Positions 8,341-15,178 of a stretch of 41,981 bases of DNA are shown here, piece by piece; within the stretch, counting starts at the first letter, position 1, and every line of letters begins with the position of its first letter. Source of the DNA: a virus; the IMG/VR virus record IMGVR_UViG_3300011400_000010, positions 1-41,981 of that record; one strand, given 5' to 3'. Both the position numbers and the translations under genes were made by a program. Under the pieces are notes generated by a model. That model was not told the origin of the DNA and did no database searches. It was given only the letters and a program-made list of their open reading frames with translations.

Positions 8341-9044
8341 CCGAGATCGTGGTCACCAGCTTCTCGCCGGAAGGCGAAGCGCAATACGGCAAGCGCATGA
8401 CGCGGCAGTTTCGGAAGTATTGGCCGTGTCCACTGATCGTCTACGTGGATGGGCCGACGACGGTCAAGGGCTGCGGTTTGCTCAGGACGGCGGATATCCC
8501 TGGCTGGCTCGAGACGCGAGATCGATTACCAAAGATAGCGCCTGATATGGACTGGTATAAGCCGACAGGCTATCTGTGGAACGCAAAGCGGTTCGCGGTG
8601 AAGCCGTTCGTCTGGCTGGATGCGGCTGAACAGATGGGATCGGGCGTCTTGACGTGGCTCGATGGCGATACCGTGCTGGAATCGAAGGTGACGCCTGGAT
8701 GGACGGTGAAGTTACTCGGCAAGTCGGATGTGGCGTATCTCGGTCGAGGCAAGATGCATCCCGAGACGGGCTATGTGGGCTTCCGTATCCCTGAAGCGTT
8801 GCCGCTCCTGCGCTGGTGCCGGGATGCCTATCGAGACGAGACTTTTCGAGCCCTGACGAGCGGCTGGACGGATTGTCATGTGCTCAAGGCTGGCATGAAG
8901 GCGCTGAAGGTGAAGGCGCTGGATATGACTTCACATCTGCAGGAGCGGTGGACGTCGCAAGATGACGTGATGAGCCTGTCGCCAGTCGGACGATACGTGA
9001 GCCATCTGAAGGGCAGCGAACGGAAGCGTGAGGCGCATGCCTGA
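8337..9044 (+). CDS. GT-A-type glycosyltransferase-like protein (first of three)
   Basis: The 235-residue product reads as a small nucleotide-sugar transferase. A beta strand ending in LTWLDGDTV (residues 105-113) supplies a DxD metal-binding motif (D109, D111), and the N-terminal TEIVVTSFSPEGEAQYG and LIVYVDGP strands fit a GT-A fold. TSGWTDCHVL and TSHLQERWTSQDDVMS are conserved-looking later segments. The ATG overlaps the methyltransferase stop. It lacks membrane segments, so it should act in the cytoplasm. Acceptor and donor are unknown. Confidence 0.72.
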   Translation: MTEIVVTSFSPEGEAQYGKRMTRQFRKYWPCPLIVYVDGPTTVKGCGLLRTADIPGWLETRDRLPKIAPDMDWYKPTGYLWNAKRFAVKPFVWLDAAEQMGSGVLTWLDGDTVLESKVTPGWTVKLLGKSDVAYLGRGKMHPETGYVGFRIPEALPLLRWCRDAYRDETFRALTSGWTDCHVLKAGMKALKVKALDMTSHLQERWTSQDDVMSLSPVGRYVSHLKGSERKREAHA

Positions 9045-9757
9045 TGCTGTCTATCGTGACGTTCAAGTGGAAGCCACAGGCGAACAACTACCGCTCCAGC
9101 TACGATGCGGCGACCGTCAATACGCTCTTCAGCATGGTGGATCGGCACTATCTTCTGCCGCACCGAAACATCTGCGTGACGGACGAGCCGAAAGGGATTC
9201 ACAGCAGCATCGAGATCGTGCCGATGTGGGACGATTATGCGAACGTGCAGAATCCAAGCGGCTCGCACAATCCGAGCTGCTACCGCCGGCTGAAGCTCTT
9301 TGCGCCGGATGCCGGGAAGATCTTTGGCGAGCGGCTCGTGGCTATCGACCTGGACGTGGTTATCGTGAAGGATCTGACGCCACTATTCAGCCGCACCGAC
9401 GACTTCGTGATCTGGGGTTACAGCGACTTCCCAAAGACGCAGTTCTACAACGGCTCACTCTGGATGCTGAAGACCGGCTCGAGGACGAAGGTGTGGACGC
9501 AGTTCAATCCGATGACCTCGCCGCGACTGGCGCACCGCAAGGGCTGTCGGGGATCGGATCAGGGCTGGCTCAGTTACATCATTCCCGGCGAAGCCGCGTG
9601 GGGCACGCGGGACGGGATCTACTCGCATCGCGTGCATATCTCCAAAAACGGCTGGCGACTGCCAGAGGATGCGCGAGTCGTGGTCTTTCACGGCAAGCAC
9701 GATCCGTGGAGTTATCACTCGCAGCAGATCGACTGGATACGGGAGCACTACCGCTAA
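9044..9757 (+). CDS. GT-A-type glycosyltransferase-like protein (second of three)
   Basis: The 237-residue protein resembles GT8-like transferases: FAPDAGKIFGERLVAIDLDVVIVKDLTPLF contains the DLD metal-binding motif at residues 102-104, GSDQGWLSYI is the second acidic motif, and the C-terminal VVVFHGKHDPW supplies a histidine commonly seen near the active site in this class. Start and stop overlap both neighbours by one base. An overlapping open frame on the same strand covers this whole gene, but only its later part is coding (see the FkbM gene at 9757). Confidence 0.78.
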   Translation: MLSIVTFKWKPQANNYRSSYDAATVNTLFSMVDRHYLLPHRNICVTDEPKGIHSSIEIVPMWDDYANVQNPSGSHNPSCYRRLKLFAPDAGKIFGERLVAIDLDVVIVKDLTPLFSRTDDFVIWGYSDFPKTQFYNGSLWMLKTGSRTKVWTQFNPMTSPRLAHRKGCRGSDQGWLSYIIPGEAAWGTRDGIYSHRVHISKNGWRLPEDARVVVFHGKHDPWSYHSQQIDWIREHYR

Positions 9758-10389
9758 TGGGCCGGAAGTGGCGCTGGGAATTGTTTCAGGGCTCGCGTTA
9801 TATGCTCGGCCTGATGAAGCGTGACATTCATTATGTGGATGACGCGGTAACGTATTGCCGTGGCCGTCAGGCGTGCGTGCAGGCTGGCGGGAATCTGGGG
9901 ATCTATCCGAAGCGGCTGGCGAGTTACTTTCGGACGGTCTACACGTTCGAGCCTGCCTCGGACCTGTGGCCGATGCTGCTGCACAATGCGCCAGAGTCGA
10001 ACATCGTGAAGATGCAGGCGGCACTCGGTGACGAGCGCAGACTAATCAAGGTGTCTCGAGAACGGCGTGACGGCAAACCGAATGCCCACGAGGGTATCGG
10101 CTATACCGTGCCGAATGGAACGATCCCGACGCTGCGCGTTGACGATCTGAATCTGCCGGTCTGCGATCTGCTCTATCTGGACATCGAAGGCGGTGAGCTG
10201 CCGGCGTTACGCGGAGCCGTCGAAACGCTATTCCGGTGTCGGCCCGTTGTGGTCTGCGAGATCAATAAGAGCCTCGGCTTTGTCGGCCTGACGGCGGCGG
10301 ATGTGATTGGCTGGCTGGATGGTCAGGGCTATCGGCACGCGAAGACGATGGGCTCGGATCAGATCTTTGTGCCGAAGGAATGGGAATGA
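9757..10389 (+). CDS. FkbM-like methyltransferase
   Basis: This 210-residue protein carries the FkbM-type signature: ACVQAGGNLGIYPKRLASYF as motif I, VYTFEPASDLWPML with the EP pair after strand 2, and CDLLYLDIEGGELPALRGA, the DIEG motif of the family. FkbM enzymes usually O-methylate sugars or polyketides. The frame stays open upstream to 9028, but that part is out of frame with a good gene, and the ATG at 9757 overlaps the preceding stop as TAATG, so I start there. Together with the two other methyltransferases it suggests a methylated glycan product. Confidence 0.85.
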   Translation: MGRKWRWELFQGSRYMLGLMKRDIHYVDDAVTYCRGRQACVQAGGNLGIYPKRLASYFRTVYTFEPASDLWPMLLHNAPESNIVKMQAALGDERRLIKVSRERRDGKPNAHEGIGYTVPNGTIPTLRVDDLNLPVCDLLYLDIEGGELPALRGAVETLFRCRPVVVCEINKSLGFVGLTAADVIGWLDGQGYRHAKTMGSDQIFVPKEWE

Positions 10390-11111
10390 AACTCGCCACA
10401 GCGACAGCCACTGCCGAGGACTATCAGCGCATCTTCGACCTGGAGCGGCAGCAGTCGTATCCGATGGTGGATGCGCTCGAGCAGCGCATGGGCTTCACGG
10501 TAGATCGAGAGCGGCTGGAAGCGGCTGCGCGTGTGCTGGCCTGTCCGCTCAAGGATGCGGCTCCCTGCTGGCAGCATGGTCGCGTGCTGTATACGGCTGT
10601 GAGGAACTACTTAGCGACTACTACAGAGGAGTGTGTTCGCACGTTGGACATCGGAACCGCGAAGGGATTCTCTGCGCTTGTAGTAGTGATGGCGGCTGAT
10701 GATGCAGAGTTTCCTGCTGAAGTGTTCTCAGTGGATGTCCTCCCGCCATCAGCGCGTGTCAGGCGCAACACTGTGGCGGAAGTGGATGGGCTCAAGACGC
10801 TGGCGGAGATCCTGGCTCCGTGGCCGGAAGCGTCCCGCATCACGTTTCTAGAATCGACCGGCATCGACTGGCTGAAGGCGCATCCTGAGCGCATCCATAT
10901 TGCCTTCGTAGACGGCAAGCACTCCGGGTCGGTCGTGCGTCAGGAAGGTGTGCTCCTCGCGCAGCGCCAGCAGACAGGGGATCTCTGCATCTTCGACGAC
11001 GTGCATATCGGTGAGGTATCGGTAGCCGTTACGTCGCTGCACCACGAATACAAACTGGAGTATCTGCAGGTGCTCCCGAAGCGAGCCTATGCGATTGGAG
11101 TCAGGCGATGA
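10386..11111 (+). CDS. Class I SAM-dependent methyltransferase (Methyltransf_24-like)
   Basis: The 241-residue protein contains VRTLDIGTAKGFSALVVVMA (motif I), VFSVDVLPPSARVR (strand 2 acid), a short helical insert, then RIHIAFVDGKHSGSVVRQEG and DLCIFDDVHIG. The FVDGxHS-type motif is characteristic of Methyltransf_24 enzymes, which include cephalosporin hydroxylase-like and sugar-modifying proteins. Two in-frame ATGs exist at 10380 and 10386; AAGGA at 10375-10379 sits six bases before the second, which also gives an ATGA overlap, so I prefer it. Substrate unknown. Confidence 0.8.
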   Translation: MKLATATATAEDYQRIFDLERQQSYPMVDALEQRMGFTVDRERLEAAARVLACPLKDAAPCWQHGRVLYTAVRNYLATTTEECVRTLDIGTAKGFSALVVVMAADDAEFPAEVFSVDVLPPSARVRRNTVAEVDGLKTLAEILAPWPEASRITFLESTGIDWLKAHPERIHIAFVDGKHSGSVVRQEGVLLAQRQQTGDLCIFDDVHIGEVSVAVTSLHHEYKLEYLQVLPKRAYAIGVRR

Positions 11112-11269
11112 ATCCAGTGATCCAAGTCTGTGTCGTTATCCTCGGGCTGTTTGTGATCTATCTCGTGCTCGGTCTATTGCACATCACTGAGCCGTCGCGG
11201 TCGGTGGTGCTGGCGCTGTCGGTCGTGCTCGGGATCTTGTATCTGCTCGGACTGCCGCCGTTCCGATGA
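11108..11269 (+). CDS. Small two-segment membrane protein in glycan cassette
   Basis: This 53-residue ORF has two hydrophobic stretches, about residues 4-25 (VIQVCVVILGLFVIYLVLGLL) and 33-50 (VVLALSVVLGILYLLGL), separated by a polar turn HITEPSRS. It overlaps both neighbours with ATGA junctions, which strongly supports translation despite its size. A membrane hairpin among glycosyltransferases could anchor a complex or help flip a lipid-linked sugar; it could also be an unrelated small phage membrane protein. I do not recognise a family. Confidence 0.65.
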   Translation: MNPVIQVCVVILGLFVIYLVLGLLHITEPSRSVVLALSVVLGILYLLGLPPFR

Positions 11270-11904
11270 CGGTCGCCTGTGTATGGGTCAACGGGCATCT
11301 GCCGTTTCCGGTGCATTACGTGACGCGGCTGCGGTCGATGGTATCGAAGCACTTCCAGCGGGCGCATCGGTTTGTGTGCCTCACCGACAACGGCTATCAG
11401 TTGCCGGGGATAGACACAATGGCTGTGGCGACACCGTTTGTTGGGGTGAAGGGCTGGTGGTCAAAGATTCATCTCTTCGATCCGGGCCGGTTTACCGGGA
11501 GAGTCTTGTATCTTGATCTGGACACGCTGATCGTGGATGCGCTCGAGCCGATTGTGGACTACCCGTCACCGTTCGCGCTGATCCCTGACTCTGGCAGCTG
11601 GCGAGGGCGAGGGCGTTTAGGTGTCTGCAAGCGGTTTAATAGTTCGGTGATGGTCTGGGATGCCGGCGTGAATGATCTCTTGTCGAAGAACTGGACGCCG
11701 TCCGTGATGAATCGGATGTGGGGCGATCAGGATTGGATCGGGCAGCAGATGCCTCGGGCGGATCGGTTGCCGCTCGAATGGTTCCCGCGTATCTCGGAGT
11801 GCAAGGACGGAGTGCCCGAAGGCGCGAAGGTGATCTTGGCGAAGATCCCGAAGAACGAGAAGGCGGCAAAGATCTATCCCTGGTTTGCGGAGGCGTGGAA
11901 TTGA
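11266..11904 (+). CDS. GT-A-type glycosyltransferase-like protein (third of three)
   Basis: The 212-residue protein resembles the one at 9044: RVLYLDLDTLIVDALEPI has the DLD motif at residues 84-86, NSSVMVWDAG is the segment facing the sugar, and WGDQDWIGQQM is the second acidic motif. WWSKIHLFDPGRF precedes the DxD strand as in that gene. The pair probably arose by duplication, though sequence identity looks low by eye. Cytoplasmic. The end overlaps the GT2 gene by one base (TGATG). Confidence 0.78.
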   Translation: MTVACVWVNGHLPFPVHYVTRLRSMVSKHFQRAHRFVCLTDNGYQLPGIDTMAVATPFVGVKGWWSKIHLFDPGRFTGRVLYLDLDTLIVDALEPIVDYPSPFALIPDSGSWRGRGRLGVCKRFNSSVMVWDAGVNDLLSKNWTPSVMNRMWGDQDWIGQQMPRADRLPLEWFPRISECKDGVPEGAKVILAKIPKNEKAAKIYPWFAEAWN

Positions 11905-12674
11905 TGGGCAAGCTCTGGTGCGCGGGATTCCCCATCGTGGAGATGGCACGGCGCGACATGCCGAAGCCGCTGACGGTGATCGTGCCGTATTACGAGAACT
12001 CAAGGTTTCTGTCGAGGCAACTAGATCATTGGCTCACACTGCGACTGTCTGCTGACGTTGCTTCTAATCTTAAAGTTATCGTAGTTGACGATGGCTCACC
12101 GAACAGATCCGCCGAGGAAGTGCTCAGAGGCCGAGCGCAGGACTTCATTCGCCTGTTCCGGTTGCACGACGACATCCGCTGGAACTGGCTCGCGGCTCGG
12201 AACATCGGCTTCCATCATGCACCGGACGGCTGGTGCCTTGTCACCGACATGGATCACATGATTCCAGAAGCCACGCTACGGAGCGTGATCTACAGTGAGC
12301 ATGATCCTAACGTGATCTATGCCTTCCGTCGCTTCGATGTGCGCGGAGGGGATGCGCCGGTCGAGATCGCACCGCATCCGAACTCTTGGCTGATGACACG
12401 CTCGATGTTCTGGAAGGTTGGCGGCTACGATGAAGCATTATCTGGGCACTACGGAACAGACGGAGAATATCGCAGGCGGTGCGCGAAGGTTGCGCCCATC
12501 GAGATCCTGACGGATGCGTTACATCGCTACGAGTATCAGGATGATTCATCGACTACGCGCTATCTGCGGAAGCAGCCGGAAGATGCCGGCGTGAAGCAGA
12601 TCGTGGCGGCGAGGCGGAAGGGCTGGCGTCCGAAGACGCTGAGTTTTCCGTATGAGGAAGTGTCGTGTCTGTAG
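11904..12674 (+). CDS. Family 2 glycosyltransferase
   Basis: This 256-residue protein shows the clearest sugar-transferase signature of the cassette: TVIVPYYENSRFLSRQL at the N-terminus, KVIVVDDGS at residues 58-65 for nucleotide binding, WCLVTDMDHMIP with DMD at 115-117 as the metal motif, and GGYDEALSGHYGTDGEYRRR as the acceptor-site acidic segment typical of GT2. The open frame extends upstream to 11718, but the ATG at 11904 overlaps the previous stop. Its own stop overlaps the head-closure gene, so the cassette is translationally tied to the virion operon at its 3-prime end. Confidence 0.87.
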   Translation: MGKLWCAGFPIVEMARRDMPKPLTVIVPYYENSRFLSRQLDHWLTLRLSADVASNLKVIVVDDGSPNRSAEEVLRGRAQDFIRLFRLHDDIRWNWLAARNIGFHHAPDGWCLVTDMDHMIPEATLRSVIYSEHDPNVIYAFRRFDVRGGDAPVEIAPHPNSWLMTRSMFWKVGGYDEALSGHYGTDGEYRRRCAKVAPIEILTDALHRYEYQDDSSTTRYLRKQPEDAGVKQIVAARRKGWRPKTLSFPYEEVSCL

Positions 12675-13021
12675 CCTCTGGCGAGCGTAGTCACCGCATC
12701 ACCTTGCATGCACCGGAAGGCACGCGGGGCGATGGCACGGCGCAGGATATCGCCACGCGCATTCCGGCGAAGATTGCTCCTGTGCCGCTGGCCTTCCAGC
12801 AGCAGGAGCGTCTAGCGGCTGGTGGCCTGACGCGGCAGACGCTGTATTCCATCAACATCCGGTATCGGGCCGACGTCGATTCCGACCTCGTGCTGATTGA
12901 GGAATGCCACACGCAGCGCGAGTTCCAGATCCTGACGATGATCCCATCTGACAAGATGGACGAGATCGATCTGACGTGCATCGTAGGGAATCGGCCCGTA
13001 GCCGAGGAGGATCTGGGCTAA
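12665..13021 (+). CDS. Head closure protein (SPP1 gp16-like)
   Basis: The 118-residue protein matches the Phage_H_T_join family: GERSHRITLHAPEGTRGDGT at the N-terminus, the VPLAFQQQERLAAGGLTRQTLYSINIRYRADV strand pair and FQILTMIPSDKMDEIDLTCIV at the end. It should seal the head beneath the gp6-like ring before tail attachment. It starts at a GTG with GAGGAAG at 12654-12660 just upstream. In related phages this gene follows the gp6-like gene directly; the separation here by 5.6 kb is the clearest sign that the enzyme cassette was inserted. Confidence 0.82.
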   Translation: MSVASGERSHRITLHAPEGTRGDGTAQDIATRIPAKIAPVPLAFQQQERLAAGGLTRQTLYSINIRYRADVDSDLVLIEECHTQREFQILTMIPSDKMDEIDLTCIVGNRPVAEEDLG

Positions 13022-13479
13022 TGCCTTACGAGCTTGTGACGCCGAATCTCCAGGCCGCAATCATTGCGCTGCTCGAGGCGGACTCCGCGCTGACCAGCAT
13101 CATCCAGACGAAGCCGACAGCGAAGGGCGGCGGTCCTGCGATCTATGACGAAGGGGATGTGCCGCTCGGGCAGTTGTTTCCTTACATCACCATTGGCGCA
13201 TGGACGCAGACGCCGAATCACACCTTTTCTCCGAGTGGTGACGGCTGGTGCTGGAACTGCACCGTGCAGATCAAAGCCTTCAGCCAGCGCGTCGAGAAGA
13301 CACCGGAAGTCATCAGTGCCGTGCTGGCCGTGCTCGAGCAGGGCACGTCGTTGCTGGTGTCCTTCTATGCCTCGGCGTGGATCGATGAGGTGAATGTGCA
13401 GCCGATGTTCAAAGAGACGCTGGCCGGCGTGACGACCTATCAGCTACCGGTGATCGTCCGGGTGTATGCCGGTGATTAA
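13021..13479 (+). CDS. Tail terminator / tail completion protein (DUF3168-like)
   Basis: This 152-residue protein fits the DUF3168 tail-terminator family: LQAAIIALLEADSALTSII helix, FPYITIGAWTQTPNHTFS, CTVQIKAFSQRVEKTPEVISAVLAVLEQG and YQLPVIVRVYA at the C-terminus. It should cap the growing tail tube and join it to the head. The ATG overlaps the head-closure stop by one base (TAATG). The frame is open 45 bases further upstream, but within the preceding gene. Confidence 0.78.
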   Translation: MPYELVTPNLQAAIIALLEADSALTSIIQTKPTAKGGGPAIYDEGDVPLGQLFPYITIGAWTQTPNHTFSPSGDGWCWNCTVQIKAFSQRVEKTPEVISAVLAVLEQGTSLLVSFYASAWIDEVNVQPMFKETLAGVTTYQLPVIVRVYAGD

Positions 13480-13675
13480 CGTCAGGCTGACGCAGCTCTA
13501 TTCCCTTCGGGCCCAGGTGGACGCCTTGATTGCGCTGGAGGAAGTCGCGGTGCAGGCGGTGCAGGAGGCGCTCGGGTGCCAGCATCCCGAGGAGCGGCGG
13601 CAGAGCGTGGCGACGTTCGGTAATCCGAAGCGGTTCAAGTGCCTTGCGTGCGGTGAGACGCTGGAGTCCGCATGA
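13466..13675 (+). CDS. Small zinc-ribbon-like protein
   Basis: The 69-residue product has an N-terminal helix (LRAQVDALIALEEVAVQAVQ) followed by a cysteine/histidine cluster: CQH, then about 21 residues later CLAC, which could bind one zinc ion. Similar small proteins occur in many phages without a known role. It overlaps the tail terminator by 14 bases, and a GTG two codons downstream of the ATG is an alternative start. Confidence 0.65.
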   Translation: MPVINVRLTQLYSLRAQVDALIALEEVAVQAVQEALGCQHPEERRQSVATFGNPKRFKCLACGETLESA

Positions 13676-13911
13676 CACCGGCGACCGTCCATCTGATCGC
13701 GCAGGAGATCCGCTTTATGCGCGGGACGCTGACGGCGAAGGAGAAATGGGTGAGTAGTTTACCGCCCAGTCAGGCTACAATAGACTTCGCTCGCTACATA
13801 GAGTTCTGGCGTGACTTCATCGCGGAAGTCGAGCAGCGCATGGCCGCGTCTGGCGATGTCAAAACATGGGCCGCTGATCGTCACGCAAACGCTCGGGCAC
13901 GACCTCGATAG
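13672..13911 (+). CDS. Hypothetical small protein
   Basis: The 79-residue protein is not recognised. It is predicted helical (FMRGTLTAKEKWVSSL, YIEFWRDFIAEVEQRMA) with a basic C-terminus. The ATGA overlap with the zinc-ribbon-like gene supports translation. It ends where a repeat-bearing leader for the tail tube begins. Confidence 0.55.
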   Translation: MTPATVHLIAQEIRFMRGTLTAKEKWVSSLPPSQATIDFARYIEFWRDFIAEVEQRMAASGDVKTWAADRHANARARPR

Positions 13912-13946
13912 GGTTACTGGCTACTGGTTCTGGTTAGGGTTACTGG
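13909..13946 (+). repeat. Direct repeat in tail-tube leader
   Basis: TAGGGTTACTGG occurs at 13909-13920 and 13935-13946, with partial copies (CTACTGG, TTCTGG) between, so the stretch reads as a degenerate 6-7 base repeat. It begins at the stop codon of the preceding gene and lies in the roughly 120-base leader of the tail-tube gene. Confidence 0.6.
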
Positions 13947-14006
13947 TTCGAGGCTGTAGACATACCTCGCACGTCTCTGAACGTGCCGCGCATGTGCTGA
14001 AGATGC

Positions 14007-14022
14007 CTCCTTTACGAAGGAG
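14007..14022 (+). promoter_or_regulatory. Hairpin masking the tail-tube ribosome binding site
   Basis: CTCCTT at 14007-14012 pairs perfectly with AAGGAG at 14017-14022 around a UACG tetraloop (a UNCG-class loop). AAGGAG is the strong Shine-Dalgarno site for the GTG at 14031, with an eight-base spacer, so the stem would hide the ribosome binding site of the tail-tube gene. This could delay or tune translation of a very abundant protein. Confidence 0.6.
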
Positions 14023-14030
14023 TGTGTCTT

Positions 14031-14483
14031 GTGAAGCATCCTGCGATTAAAACTCGGTTCCTGCTGGACAATGCGGCTGGAACGCTTACCGACATCTCGA
14101 CGTGGCTGACTGCCGTGAACGGCTCGGGCTCCACCGACTTCCTCGATGCGACGACCTTCCAGCCTGACGCGGTGGGATCGGCACTGAAGGATGAGATCCC
14201 GAGCTTCAGCGCGAAGGCGTATGCGCTGTCCGGGATGTGGTCGGAAGACGTCGAGACGTTCTTCTCAGCCATCGAAGGCGAGCAGAATCTGGAGTTCCAG
14301 TATCTGCCGGACGATCCCAACATGAACTCGATGATCCACGGCACCTGTTCCTGTGGCAGCTACAGCGGCCCACAGTCGGAAGTCAACGGGCTGGTGACGT
14401 TCGATGCCGAGCTGCGTGTGCAGACGAAATACTTCCAGGTGGGTTCGGCGGGTTCGCCGGTCGGCGCATCGCCTGGCATCTAA
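14031..14483 (+). CDS. Major tail tube protein
   Basis: The 150-residue protein has the composition and strand pattern of small siphovirus tube subunits: KTRFLLDNAAGTLTDISTWL, GSTDFLDATTFQPDAVG, then SAKAYALSGMWSEDVETFFSAI and VNGLVTFDAELRVQTKYFQVG near the C-terminus. It should polymerise around the tape measure. I start at GTG 14031, which has AAGGAG eight bases upstream; an in-frame GTG at 14022 overlaps that site. Position between tail terminator and the frameshifted chaperone genes agrees with the role. The gene is bracketed by a hairpin at its ribosome binding site and hairpins after its stop. Confidence 0.82.
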   Translation: MKHPAIKTRFLLDNAAGTLTDISTWLTAVNGSGSTDFLDATTFQPDAVGSALKDEIPSFSAKAYALSGMWSEDVETFFSAIEGEQNLEFQYLPDDPNMNSMIHGTCSCGSYSGPQSEVNGLVTFDAELRVQTKYFQVGSAGSPVGASPGI

Positions 14484-14492
14484 GCCAGAAAC

Positions 14493-14510
14493 CTCGCGCC
14501 TATACGCGAG
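14493..14510 (+). other. Stem-loop after tail-tube gene
   Basis: CTCGCG (14493-14498) pairs with CGCGAG (14505-14510) around the six-base loop CCTATA, nine bases after the tail-tube stop. It is the first of two stem-loops in this 84-base gap. Confidence 0.5.
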
Positions 14511-14527
14511 CGGAATGTCACCAACAC

Positions 14528-14550
14528 AGGCCGGCGATAGGAGCCGGCCT
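14528..14550 (+). terminator. Terminator-like hairpin before chaperone gene
   Basis: AGGCCGGC (14528-14535) pairs perfectly with GCCGGCCT (14543-14550) around a seven-base loop, followed by CTCTT. With no clear U run it may be a leaky terminator, lowering expression of the chaperone and tape measure relative to the tube. Confidence 0.6.
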
Positions 14551-14567
14551 CTCTTGGAAGGTGCTCA

Positions 14568-14912
14568 GTGATTCAGATCGACTTCGACAAGCCGCGTCAT
14601 TTGCACTTCGATCTCGCAGCCGTGCGGGATCTGGAGGCGTCTCTTAACGGCAAACCTCTCGCGTCCATCATCAACGATCTGGCGCAGCTCGGCGTGAATG
14701 CTCTGGTTATGTCACTGTGGGCTGGCCTCAAACACGAGGACCGCACGCTCAATCCGAAGCTGGTCGAGCGGATGCTGGACCGTTACATCAAGGACAAAAA
14801 AAGCCTCCGTAAGATTGGACGGGCGCTGAACGATGCGCTTGATGAGACGGGCATGTTCCGCAACGAGGACGAGGAGACGGAGGGAAACGCGCAGACGGCG
14901 GTCGCGAATTAG
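14568..14912 (+). CDS. Tail assembly chaperone G-like protein
   Basis: This 114-residue protein is the unshifted product of the tail chaperone pair. It is mostly helical (FDLAAVRDLEASLNGK, LAQLGVNALVMSLWAGL, LVERMLDRYI) with an acidic tail EDEETEG, as in other G-type proteins that coat the tape measure during tube assembly. It starts at a GTG with GGAAGG a few bases upstream. Six codons before the last coding codon is a perfect -1 slippery heptamer, so some ribosomes extend it into the next frame. Confidence 0.85.
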   Translation: MIQIDFDKPRHLHFDLAAVRDLEASLNGKPLASIINDLAQLGVNALVMSLWAGLKHEDRTLNPKLVERMLDRYIKDKKSLRKIGRALNDALDETGMFRNEDEETEGNAQTAVAN

Positions 14913-15178
14913 CACCGCCAGATGTTCGGACATGGTTGAAGTGGGCTGAAGAAGTCGGCCTAGGCGAGATGGCGCTCATGCCGTGGCAGTTCTGGCGTCT
15001 GACGTTTCGTGAGTTTCAGATCAAGCATGCGGCTTTTACCAGGGAAGAAGATCGACGCCGAAGCCTGATGTTGGAACAAGTCTCCTTGCTCGGTCAGTTC
15101 AAAGAGAAGGACCGTAACGCGATCAGGAGATCCGTCAATGTGCTGCGGAGGTATCCGGTGAAGGTATGGCTAAAGTAA
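14568..15178 (+). CDS. Tail assembly chaperone GT-like fusion made by -1 frameshift
   Basis: Slippage at the G-GGA-AAC site would join residue 107 of the G-like protein to 96 residues read in the -1 frame, beginning RADGGRELAPPDVRTWLKW and ending YPVKVWLK, giving 203 residues. The -1 frame has no good start of its own: it opens at 14846, its first usable codon is a TTG at 14936, and the region upstream (PPDVRTWLKWAEEVG) is clearly coding-like. The T-like part is helical and contains PWQFWRLTFREFQIKHAAF, typical of this domain. The pair is a conserved feature of lambda-like tails; the shift itself has not been measured here. Confidence 0.82.
14882..14919 (+). promoter_or_regulatory. Programmed -1 ribosomal frameshift signal
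   Basis: The heptamer GGGAAAC at 14882-14888 is in the correct phase (G GGA AAC in the G frame). Eight bases later GGCGGT (14897-14902) pairs with ACCGCC (14914-14919) across an 11-base loop, forming a GC-rich stem at the usual distance for stimulating slippage. Lambda uses the close relative GGGAAAG for its G/GT pair. Confidence 0.85.

Noticed and set aside
9028-9756. Upstream half of a 453-codon open frame on the + strand
   Set aside because: It overlaps a well-supported glycosyltransferase gene in another frame and its translation has no protein-like motif. Only the part from ATG 9757 is a real gene.
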